A program made the translations under genes and the position numbers. A model generated the notes under the pieces. It did no database searches, was not told the origin of the DNA, and saw only the letters and a program-made list of their open reading frames with translations. From NCBI RefSeq assembly GCF_029910215.1, contig NZ_CP110395.1, positions 558,001 through 622,000 on the forward strand: DNA of 64,000 nt. The letters run 5' to 3'. The stretch comes from Paraburkholderia sp. D15 (GTDB lineage Bacteria; Pseudomonadota; Gammaproteobacteria; Burkholderiales; Burkholderiaceae). Every line of letters begins with the position of its first letter. The first letter of the stretch is position 1. This document shows, in pieces, positions 10,125-17,417 of this stretch.

Positions 10125-12560
10125 GTGAGCAATCTGATCATTCGCAAGGTAGCCGTGCTCGGCGCCGGCGTGATGGGCGCGCAGATCGCCGCGCACCTGA
10201 TCAACGCCAAGGTGCCCGTGCTGCTGTTCGACCTGCCCGCAAAGGAAGGCCCGAAGAACGCGATCGCGCTGAAGGCGATCGAGAACCTGAAGAAGCTGTC
10301 GCCGGCGCCGTTCGGCGTGAAGGACGACGCGCAATACATCCAGCCCGCCAATTACGACGACGACATCGCGAAGCTCGCCGAGTGCGACCTCGTGATCGAA
10401 GCGATCGCCGAGCGGATGGACTGGAAGCACGACCTGTACAAGAAGGTCGCGCCGCATCTCGCACCGAACGCGATTTTCGCGACCAACACGTCGGGTCTGT
10501 CGATCACCGCGCTGTCGGAAGGTTTCCCGGATGAACTGAAGGCGCGCTTCTGCGGCGTGCACTTCTTCAACCCGCCGCGCTACATGCATCTGGTCGAGTT
10601 GATCCCGACCGCGACCACGCGTCCGGAGATTCTCGATCAACTCGAAACGTTCCTGACGAGCGTGGTCGGCAAGGGCGTCGTGCGCGCGAAGGACACGCCG
10701 AACTTCATCGCGAACCGCGTCGGTATTTTCTCGATCCTCGCGGTCGTGACCGAAGCCGCGAAATTCGGCCTGCGTTTCGACGAAGTGGACGACCTGACCG
10801 GCGCGCGCCTGGGCCGCGCGAAGTCGGCGACGTTCCGCACGGCGGACGTGGTCGGTCTGGACACGATGGCGCACGTCATCAAGACCATGCAGGACACGCT
10901 GAAGGACGACCCGTTCTTCCCGGTCTACGAAACGCCGGCCGTGCTTGCCGAACTGGTGAAGAAGGGCGCGCTCGGCCAGAAGACCGGCGGCGGCTTCTAC
11001 AAGAAGGAAGGCAAGGCGATCAAGGTGCTCGACGCGAAGACCGGCGAGTACGTGGACGGCGGCGCGAAGGCGGACGAACTGGTGGGCCGGATTCTGAAGC
11101 GTCCGGCGGCGGAGCGTCTGAAGCTGCTGCGCGAATCCGAGCATCCGCAGGCGCAGTTCCTGTGGGCGATTTTCCGCGACGTGTATCACTACATCGGCGT
11201 GCATCTGGAGTCGATCGCCGATAACGCGCGCGACGTCGACCTCGCGATCCGCTGGGGCTTCGGCTGGAACGAAGGTCCGTTCGAAGGCTGGCAGACGGCC
11301 GGCTGGAAGCAGGTCGCCGAATGGGTTCAGGAAGATATCGCGGCGGGCAAGGCGCTGTCGAACGTGCCGCTGCCGTCGTGGGTGCTGGAAGGCCCGGTTG
11401 CTGAACAGAGCGGCGTGCATACCAACGAAGGTTCGTGGTCGCCGGCGTCGAAGACGTTCGTGCCGCGCTCGTCGCTCGGCGTGTATGACAAGCAGGTGTT
11501 CCGCGCGCCGCTGGTCGGCGAGACTTCGGCCGATCCGAAGACCTACGGCAAGACGCTGTTCGAAACGGATGCCGTGCGCGCATGGGTCGACGATCGCGCG
11601 GGCGAGAACGACGTGTTGATCGTGTCGTTCAAGAGCAAGATGAATACGATCGGACCGTCGGTGATCGATGGTTTGACGCAGGCGATCGAGCTGGCCGAGA
11701 AGGACTACAAGGGCCTCGTGGTATGGCAGCCGACGTCGCTGAAGCTCGGCACGCCGGGCGGCCCGTTCTCCGCCGGCGCCAACCTCGAAGAGGCGATGCC
11801 CGCGTTCATGATGGGCGGCGCGAAGGGGATCGAGCCGTTCGTGAAGAAGTTCCAGCAGGGCATGCTGCGCGTGAAGTACGCGAGCGTGCCGGTGATCGCG
11901 GCCGTGTCGGGCATCGCGCTCGGCGGGGGTTGCGAACTGGCGCTGCATAGCGCGAAGCGCGTGGCGCATGTCGAAAGCTATTTCGGTCTGGTCGAAGTCG
12001 GCGTGGGTCTGGTGCCGGCCGGCGGCGGTCTGAAGGAAGCGGCGCTGCGCGCGGCGGAAGCGGCGACGCAGGCCGGCGCGACCAGCGATCTGCTGAAGTT
12101 CGTGCAGAAGTCGTTCGAAAACGCGGCGATGGCGAAGGTGTCGAGCTCGGCGCTCGACGCCCGCGCGATGGGTTACCTGAAGCCGTCCGACACCATCGTC
12201 TTCAACGTGTTCGAACTGCTCGACGTCGCGAAGAAGGAAGCGCGCGCATTGTCCGCGGCGGGCTATCGTCCGCCGTTGCGCGCCGCGCAGGTGCCGGTGG
12301 CGGGGCGCTCGGCGATCTCGACCATCAAGGCGTCGCTGGTCAACATGCGCGACGGCCGCTTTATCAGCGAGCACGATTTCCTGATCGCGAGCCGCATCGC
12401 GGAAGCGGTGTGCGGCGGCGATGTCGAAGCGGGCAGCCTGGTCGACGAAGAGTGGCTGCTGCAACTCGAGCGTCGTGCGTTCGTCGAGCTGCTCGGCACG
12501 CAGAAGACGCAGGAACGGATCATGGGCATGCTGCAAACCGGCAAGCCGGTGCGCAACTAA
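10125..12560 (+). CDS. bifunctional 3-hydroxyacyl-CoA dehydrogenase / enoyl-CoA hydratase (FadN/FadB-like)
   Basis: An 811-residue protein with domains in the order dehydrogenase then hydratase, the reverse of E. coli FadB and like Bacillus FadN. The Rossmann motif GAGVMGAQIAAHL is at residues 11-23. The dehydrogenase signature with CGVHFFNPPRYMHLVE is near residue 145. The C-terminal part has crotonase-type oxyanion segments (GPFSAGANLEEAMP and SGIALGGGCELALHS). It hydrates enoyl-CoA and oxidises the 3-hydroxyacyl-CoA. The GTG start at 10125 has GGAGGA about 8 bp upstream. The paired thiolase lies downstream, separated by three hairpin repeats. Confidence 0.92.
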   Translation: MSNLIIRKVAVLGAGVMGAQIAAHLINAKVPVLLFDLPAKEGPKNAIALKAIENLKKLSPAPFGVKDDAQYIQPANYDDDIAKLAECDLVIEAIAERMDWKHDLYKKVAPHLAPNAIFATNTSGLSITALSEGFPDELKARFCGVHFFNPPRYMHLVELIPTATTRPEILDQLETFLTSVVGKGVVRAKDTPNFIANRVGIFSILAVVTEAAKFGLRFDEVDDLTGARLGRAKSATFRTADVVGLDTMAHVIKTMQDTLKDDPFFPVYETPAVLAELVKKGALGQKTGGGFYKKEGKAIKVLDAKTGEYVDGGAKADELVGRILKRPAAERLKLLRESEHPQAQFLWAIFRDVYHYIGVHLESIADNARDVDLAIRWGFGWNEGPFEGWQTAGWKQVAEWVQEDIAAGKALSNVPLPSWVLEGPVAEQSGVHTNEGSWSPASKTFVPRSSLGVYDKQVFRAPLVGETSADPKTYGKTLFETDAVRAWVDDRAGENDVLIVSFKSKMNTIGPSVIDGLTQAIELAEKDYKGLVVWQPTSLKLGTPGGPFSAGANLEEAMPAFMMGGAKGIEPFVKKFQQGMLRVKYASVPVIAAVSGIALGGGCELALHSAKRVAHVESYFGLVEVGVGLVPAGGGLKEAALRAAEAATQAGATSDLLKFVQKSFENAAMAKVSSSALDARAMGYLKPSDTIVFNVFELLDVAKKEARALSAAGYRPPLRAAQVPVAGRSAISTIKASLVNMRDGRFISEHDFLIASRIAEAVCGGDVEAGSLVDEEWLLQLERRAFVELLGTQKTQERIMGMLQTGKPVRN

Positions 12561-12584
12561 AGCGACGGGCTTACGCATAAATAT

Positions 12585-12737
12585 GCATGGGATCAGAGTA
12601 AGCGCTGAAGCGCTAACTCTGATCGACCGCGATAAGACTGCATGGGATCAGAGTAAGCGCTAAAGCGCTAACTCTGATCGACCGCGATAAGACTGCATGG
12701 GATCAGAGTAAGCGCTAAAGCGCTAACTCTGATCGAC
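12585..12737 (+). repeat. tandem 55-bp repeat, 2.8 copies, each carrying a long hairpin
   Basis: Units start at 12585, 12640 and 12695 with an exact 55-bp period. The third is cut after 43 bp. Each unit contains an inverted repeat (12591-12624, 12646-12679, 12701-12734): GATCAGAGT pairs with ACTCTGATC, and AGCGCT pairs with a second AGCGCT, with one A/A mismatch and a 2-nt loop. The only difference seen between copies is G to A in the loop of copy 1. The last hairpin ends 3 bp before AAAGGAG, the ribosome binding site of the thiolase. Confidence 0.95.
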
Positions 12738-12750
12738 AAAGGAGCTTCAA

Positions 12751-13950
12751 ATGGCAAAGCAATTGCAAGACGCATACATCGTCGCCGCGAGCCGCACGCC
12801 GATCGGCAAGGCGCCGCGCGGGATGTTCAAGAACACGCGCCCCGACGAACTGCTGGTGCACGCGATCAAGTCGGCCGTGGCGCAAGTGCCCGGCCTCGAC
12901 ACCAAACTGATCGAAGATGCGATCATCGGCTGCGCGATTCCGGAAGCGGAACAAGGCCTGAACGTCGCCCGCATGGGCGCGCTGCTGGCCGGCCTGCCGA
13001 ACACCGTCGGCGGCGTCACGGTCAACCGCTTCTGCGCCTCCGGCCTGACCGCGCTCGCGATGGCGGCGGACCGCATCCGCGTCGGCGAATCGGAAGCGAT
13101 GATCGCCGGCGGCTGCGAATCGATGAGCATGGTGCCGATGATGGGCAACAAGCCGTCGATGTCGCCGCACATCTTCGATCGTGGCGAAGACTTCGGCATC
13201 GCTTACGGCATGGGCCTGACGGCGGAGAAGGTGGCCGAGCGCTGGAAGATCAGCCGCGAAGCGCAGGACCAGTTCTCGGTCGAATCGCACCGCCGCGCGA
13301 TCGCCGCGCAACAGGCCGGCGAGTTCAACGACGAAATCGCCGCCTACACGATCACCGAGCGCTTCCCCGATCTCGCCACCGGCGAAGTGAAGGTCAAGAC
13401 GCGTGAAGTGTCGCTCGACGAAGGCCCGCGCGCGGAAACCTCGCTGGAAGGCCTCGCGAAGCTGCGTGCGGTGTTCGCGAACAAGGGTTCGGTGACCGCC
13501 GGCAACAGCTCGCAGACGTCGGACGGCGCGGGCGCGTTGATCGTCGTGTCGGAAAAGGTGCTGAAGGAGTTCAACCTGACGCCGCTCGCGCGTTTCGTCA
13601 GCTTCGCGGTGCGCGGCGTGCCGCCGGAAATCATGGGCATCGGTCCGAAGGAAGCGATTCCGGCCGCGCTGAAGGCCGCCGGCCTGAAGCTCGACGACAT
13701 CGATTGGATCGAACTGAACGAAGCGTTCGCCGCGCAATCGCTGGCGGTGATTCAGGACCTCGGTCTGGACCCGGCGAAGATCAACCCGCTCGGCGGCGCG
13801 ATCGCGCTCGGCCACCCGCTCGGCGCGACGGGCGCGATTCGTGCGTCGACGGTGGTGCATGGTCTGCGCCGCCGCAATTACAAGTACGGCATGGTGACGA
13901 TGTGCGTCGGCACCGGCATGGGCGCGGCGGGCATCATCGAACGTCTGTGA
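12751..13950 (+). CDS. fadA: acetyl-CoA acyltransferase (thiolase)
   Basis: A 399-residue thiolase. The acylated cysteine is C95 in NRFCASGLTA, the active-site His is H355 in GGAIALGHPLGATG, and the proton-donor cysteine is C385 in CVGTGMGAAG. WIELNEAFAAQ completes the family set. It cleaves 3-ketoacyl-CoA to acetyl-CoA and a shortened acyl-CoA, the last step of beta-oxidation. AAAGGAG at 12738-12744 supports the ATG. It follows the FadB-like gene and probably works with it. Biosynthetic acetyl-CoA acetyltransferase is an alternative, but the neighbours favour degradation. Confidence 0.93.
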   Translation: MAKQLQDAYIVAASRTPIGKAPRGMFKNTRPDELLVHAIKSAVAQVPGLDTKLIEDAIIGCAIPEAEQGLNVARMGALLAGLPNTVGGVTVNRFCASGLTALAMAADRIRVGESEAMIAGGCESMSMVPMMGNKPSMSPHIFDRGEDFGIAYGMGLTAEKVAERWKISREAQDQFSVESHRRAIAAQQAGEFNDEIAAYTITERFPDLATGEVKVKTREVSLDEGPRAETSLEGLAKLRAVFANKGSVTAGNSSQTSDGAGALIVVSEKVLKEFNLTPLARFVSFAVRGVPPEIMGIGPKEAIPAALKAAGLKLDDIDWIELNEAFAAQSLAVIQDLGLDPAKINPLGGAIALGHPLGATGAIRASTVVHGLRRRNYKYGMVTMCVGTGMGAAGIIERL

Positions 13951-14039
13951 GTGCGGCGCGTCCCGTGGCCCACCCCGTGTTAGGGCCGGCGACCCCGGTG
14001 TTCGCTCTGGTCCCCATGGGCACCCCTTAAGGACCGAGG

Positions 14040-14077
14040 AACGGTTCGCAGGCCAGGCGGCTTGCGGACCGTTTTTT
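14040..14077 (+). terminator. rho-independent terminator between thiolase and enoyl-CoA hydratase genes
   Basis: The arms AACGGTTCGCA and TGCGGACCGTT pair over 11 bp with one G-T wobble, followed by a T-run. It suggests that the hydratase gene has its own promoter or depends on read-through. Confidence 0.7.
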
Positions 14078-14111
14078 ACATTCTCAGCAGGATCACGAGG
14101 AGAAGCAGGAG

Positions 14112-14882
14112 ATGACGACGGATATTCTGATCGAGCGCGCCGACGGCGTGCTGACGATTGCCTTCACCCGGCCCGAGCGCAAAAACGCGATCACGGCCGC
14201 GATGTATCAAACCATGGCCGATGCGCTGGTCGAGGCGCAGGGCGACGCGTCGGTGCGCGCGATCCTGATTCGCGGCAGCGCGGGCATTTTCAGCGCCGGC
14301 AACGATCTCGAAGACTTCATGAAGACGCCGCCGGTCGGCGAGGACGCGCCGGTGTTCCAGTTCCTGCGCGCGATCAGTTCGGCGGAAAAGCCGCTGGTGG
14401 CGTCGGTGGCGGGGCCGGCGGTGGGTATCGGCACGACGCTGCTGCTGCACTGCGATCTGGTCTACGCGGCCGATTCGGCCAGCTTCTCGCTACCGTTCAC
14501 GCAACTCGGACTGTGCCCGGAAGCGGCGTCGAGCCTGCTGTTGCAGCGCATCGGCGGCTATCAGGCGGCGGCGGAAAAACTGCTGCTCGGCGAGGCGTTC
14601 GACGTCGTCGAAGCGCATCGCATGGGTTTCGTGAATCGCGTGCTGCCGGCCGCTGAGGTGGAGGCGTTCGCCGCCGCGCAAGCCGCCAAGCTAGCCGCGC
14701 TGCCGGCTTCGTCGTTGCGCGTGACGAAGAGCTTGATGAAGAAGGCGAGCCAGCAGGAATTGCAGACGCGGATGTCGGAAGAAGCGGTGCATTTCGCGAA
14801 GATGCTGCTGGCGCCGGAAGCGCGCGAGGCGTTCAAGGCGTTCTTCGAGAAGCGCAAGCCGGATTTCCGGGCGTTTTCGTAA
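14112..14882 (+). CDS. enoyl-CoA hydratase/isomerase family protein
   Basis: A 256-residue crotonase-fold protein. Signs are the N-terminal ADGVLTIAFTRPERKNAIT, the first oxyanion segment IFSAGNDLEDF and the second VAGPAVGIGTTLLLHCD. Family members hydrate enoyl-CoA or shift its double bond. The usual catalytic Glu in the second motif is not obvious here, so an isomerase or another crotonase activity is possible. The start ATG follows GAGGAG and CAGGAG. It lies downstream of fadA behind a terminator and ends in a strong terminator of its own. Confidence 0.85.
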   Translation: MTTDILIERADGVLTIAFTRPERKNAITAAMYQTMADALVEAQGDASVRAILIRGSAGIFSAGNDLEDFMKTPPVGEDAPVFQFLRAISSAEKPLVASVAGPAVGIGTTLLLHCDLVYAADSASFSLPFTQLGLCPEAASSLLLQRIGGYQAAAEKLLLGEAFDVVEAHRMGFVNRVLPAAEVEAFAAAQAAKLAALPASSLRVTKSLMKKASQQELQTRMSEEAVHFAKMLLAPEAREAFKAFFEKRKPDFRAFS

Positions 14883-14899
14883 GCGGGTTTATTTTTCGG

Positions 14900-14923
14900 C
14901 CGGAAAGCCGGAAAGCCGGAAAG
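14900..14923. repeat. 8-bp tandem repeat, three copies
   Basis: CCGGAAAG is repeated three times exactly, with a degraded fourth copy, just after the enoyl-CoA hydratase stop codon. Confidence 0.8.
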
Positions 14924-14935
14924 CCCGAAACGAAG

Positions 14936-14980
14936 CGGCCGGTGGCGGAGCAACTCATGCTCCGCCACCGGCCGTTTTTT
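14936..14980 (+). terminator. strong rho-independent terminator after enoyl-CoA hydratase
   Basis: A perfect 17-bp stem (14936-14952 with 14958-14974), loop ACTCA, then six T residues. The T-run touches the stop codon of the opposing small ORF, so the element separates the two convergent units. Confidence 0.9.
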
Positions 14981-15134
14981 ATTCAGCGATCGAAAAGCGC
15001 GCCGAGCGTTTCTGACGTGCGGCGGACGATTGGGCGGACGGACGCTCGACGCGCGCCGTGGCGCCGCGAATGAACAGGATCGCGCAGAGGGCAACCATGG
15101 CCCAGATGCTCAGAATGACGGTGAAAGCACTCAT
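14979..15134 (-). CDS. small hypothetical membrane protein (51 residues)
   Basis: The frame begins MSAFTVILSIWAMVALCAIL, giving one hydrophobic helix (about residues 4-23), then a basic Ser/Ala/Arg tail ending FSIAE. The length, single span and positive cytoplasmic side are those of a small inner-membrane protein. It lies on the same strand as the 98-residue ORF and fdhD, 54 bp downstream of the former, so it may be part of that unit. I do not recognise the family. Confidence 0.55.
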   Translation of the reverse strand: MSAFTVILSIWAMVALCAILFIRGATARVERPSAQSSAARQKRSARFSIAE

Positions 15135-15188
15135 TTCGGTTTCCGGAATGGCAGTACGGCGTGTAGTTCTGTCGAGCGGGTCGGCTGT

Positions 15189-15485
15189 TCAGTGCGTCGT
15201 GGGTTGTTCGGTGCCGTCGGACAGAATCTGGTCGATCAGGCTGGTGGAAATGGCCAACTGCTTTTCGAGCGACGCCCGCGCCGCTTCCGCGGCCGCCTTA
15301 TCGCCGCGCGCGACGGCTTGATGCGTCAGCGTGGCGAGTTGCAGGACTTTGCCGGACGCGCGATGCAGGCCGTCCATCATGTCGGGGTCGACGCCCGGCG
15401 GATGGGCAAGATCGAGCGTGTCGAGCGTGAACATGTCGGCGAGATCGATGCCGAACGGGCGGGTTTTATCGTGACGGGATGACAT
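15189..15485 (-). CDS. hypothetical protein downstream of fdhD
   Basis: A 98-residue soluble protein starting MSSRHDKTRPFGIDLADMF. It is Ala/Leu-rich and helical, with a DPDMMDGLHRASGKVLQLATLTHQAV segment. A longer in-frame start at 15605 would add 40 low-quality residues, so I used the ATG at 15485. It is not the formate dehydrogenase delta subunit FdsD by sequence. It is on the same strand as fdhD, 222 bp beyond its stop. No function can be given. Confidence 0.6.
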   Translation of the reverse strand: MSSRHDKTRPFGIDLADMFTLDTLDLAHPPGVDPDMMDGLHRASGKVLQLATLTHQAVARGDKAAAEAARASLEKQLAISTSLIDQILSDGTEQPTTH

Positions 15486-15707
15486 GGTCTGGCTCTGCTC
15501 TTGCGATTGGCACGATGTCAGTGTGCGCTCCCCGAAGCGCGATCGATTCGTCGAAAAGAGGCCAGTTTCGAAGCTAATCCGCCGGCGCGCGATCGTGCAC
15601 GTCAATCGGTCAAATTTCCGTGCCGGATCAAGGCGATAGCGGCGAGGCGGGCGGCATGGCGACGCCGCTGCGGGCGACCGGCGGCAGGCGCCCGGCAGGT
15701 CAACCGG

Positions 15708-16550
15708 TCAATCCGTCCCCGCTTGCAGCGTGTCGTAGTCCACGTAACTCGTTTCACGGCAGAAGCTCACCAGCCGCACGCCCGCCTTGCGGGCAATCGC
15801 GATCGCCAGCGACGACGGCGCCGAAATCGTCGCGACCATCGGCACGTCGACGCGCGCGGCCTTGCGCACCAGCTCGTAGCTCGCGCGGCTCGACAGGAAC
15901 ACGAACCCATCGCGCGTATCGACGCGGTCCAGCACCAGTTGCCCGATCAGTTTGTCGAGCGCGTTGTGGCGGCCGACGTCCTCGAACGCGTAGCGGATCG
16001 CGCCGGTCGCGTCGCACCACGCGGCGGCGTGCAGGCCGCCGGTCAGCTTCGTGAGCGCCTGATGCTCGGGCAGCCCGCGGGCCGCGAGCGCAATGGCGTC
16101 CGGCGCGAGCCGCTGCAAGAAGCCGGTATCCGGCACGCGTGGCGGTTCCAGATCCAGCAGATCGATGCTTTCGATCCCGCACACGCCGCAACCGGTGCGT
16201 CCGGCGAGCGCGCGGCGTTTTTCCTTCAACGCGACGAAAGCCTGCTGCACCACCTGCAATTGCACTTCGGCATGCGGCAATTCGCCGTCGTCGTGCAACT
16301 CGACCTCGATGTCCTGAATGTCGCTGCCGCGTTCCACGATCCCTTCCGAAATCGCGAAGCCGACCGCGAATGCCTCCAGATCGCGCGGCGTGCACATCAT
16401 CACCGCGTGCGAAATACCGTTGAAGACGAGCGCGACCGGCCATTCCTGGCCGACATGGTCGGTGACGGTCTCGACCGCCGCGCCGCGATGCCGGTGCACC
16501 CGGCGCTCCACCGCGCCAGGTTGGCCGGCGGCTGTGTCCAGTTCGTTCAA
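15708..16550 (-). CDS. fdhD: formate dehydrogenase accessory sulfurtransferase FdhD
   Basis: A 280-residue protein with the FdhD redox motif CGVCG (C121 and C124). It also has the SEGIV region, FEDVGRHNALDKLIG and FLSSRASYELVRKAA, all typical of the family. FdhD passes sulfur from IscS to the molybdenum cofactor of formate dehydrogenases. No formate dehydrogenase structural genes are visible within about 15 kb on either side, so its client enzyme is encoded elsewhere. The start at 16550 gives a normal length for the family. Confidence 0.92.
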   Translation of the reverse strand: MNELDTAAGQPGAVERRVHRHRGAAVETVTDHVGQEWPVALVFNGISHAVMMCTPRDLEAFAVGFAISEGIVERGSDIQDIEVELHDDGELPHAEVQLQVVQQAFVALKEKRRALAGRTGCGVCGIESIDLLDLEPPRVPDTGFLQRLAPDAIALAARGLPEHQALTKLTGGLHAAAWCDATGAIRYAFEDVGRHNALDKLIGQLVLDRVDTRDGFVFLSSRASYELVRKAARVDVPMVATISAPSSLAIAIARKAGVRLVSFCRETSYVDYDTLQAGTD

Positions 16551-16758
16551 GCTTGTCTGCTCCTCAATGCTGCCGTGCGTATGGGCGGGGTATGGCGGGG
16601 TATCGGCGGGGGGCCGTGCAGCATCGCGCTGCGTTGCGCGATGTCATGCCGCGCCGCAGCGCGCCGTACGACCCGCCAGGGCCGTCGCCGCGCGAATAAG
16701 GTTCTAAAATACCTCAAGCCGGGCGTGCATGTTGCCCGCTATCCACGAGGACACTGTC

Positions 16759-17235
16759 ATGGGACTCAGCGAAGCGCCGCTTCTGTTCAACTTCGAGGTC
16801 GAGTCTTCGGAGAATTTCACTTACATCCCGATGTCGGTCCGCTTCAATCTCGACCGTTTCGGGCTGCGTATCACGCTCGCGCAGTGGCAGTTGCTGCCGC
16901 TCGAGGACCGCAAGCTGCTGGCGCGTTTTCCGGTCGAGGACGACACCGAGATCGAGCCGAATTTCGACCACGCACTGTTCGAAATGCTGCGCACCCATGC
17001 GAACGTCGAGCCGGAATGGTTCACACCGGAAGACGTGCCGGCGTGGCGCCGCACCGATAGCGTGCCGGAAGGCGTGACCCGCCAGGCCGGTCTCGCGGGG
17101 CTGAGCGCGCCGAGCGTGGCGCGTTGGGCGGAACTCGATCCGTTCCAGCGCTACGTGCTCGCCAAGCTGTCGCGCAAGCCGGAGCCGAATCACGACTTCG
17201 TGCCGGCCATGAAGGAATTTGGCGGCGGCGCTTAA
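16759..17235 (+). CDS. nitrate reductase associated protein family
   Basis: A 158-residue protein (MGLSEAPLLFNFEVESSENFTYIP...). Tyr/Phe-rich early residues, FNLDRFGLRITLAQWQLLPLEDRKLL, and a region ending RYVLAKLSRKPEPNHDFVPAMKEF match my memory of the family named for its linkage to assimilatory nitrate reductase. GAGG at 16747 supports the ATG at 16759. It is divergent from fdhD, placing two genes with molybdoenzyme links next to each other. The biochemical role is unknown. Confidence 0.75.
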   Translation: MGLSEAPLLFNFEVESSENFTYIPMSVRFNLDRFGLRITLAQWQLLPLEDRKLLARFPVEDDTEIEPNFDHALFEMLRTHANVEPEWFTPEDVPAWRRTDSVPEGVTRQAGLAGLSAPSVARWAELDPFQRYVLAKLSRKPEPNHDFVPAMKEFGGGA

Positions 17236-17417
17236 TTACTGCTCGCCTGTCGCCCGCCCACCGCCGCCCGCGATTTTTTTCGCTTCCACCCTCAACCTGC
17301 TCCGAACGCTGCCGTTATCCAAGGGTTAGCGCGTAAAAAAACTCGTATCGATGCGGCCTCACGCAGCGAAAGCGAGCGCGCGTTCCCGCCCTCGGAACGA
17401 TCTGACGTTCGGAACCC

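Noticed and set aside
8193..12578. Open frame of 1461 codons antisense to the beta-oxidation genes
   Set aside because: It runs across two well-supported genes and the gap between them on the other strand and has Arg/His/Ala-rich composition without domains: an artefact of GC-rich third positions.
12585..12737. Tandem repeats as a CRISPR array or phage attachment site
   Set aside because: The units are fully identical along 55 bp with no unique spacers, and no integrase or phage gene is near. A hairpin repeat is the better description.
15189..15485. Formate dehydrogenase delta subunit FdsD
   Set aside because: The position near fdhD suggested it, but the sequence lacks the FdsD pattern I know and is longer. 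Left as hypothetical.
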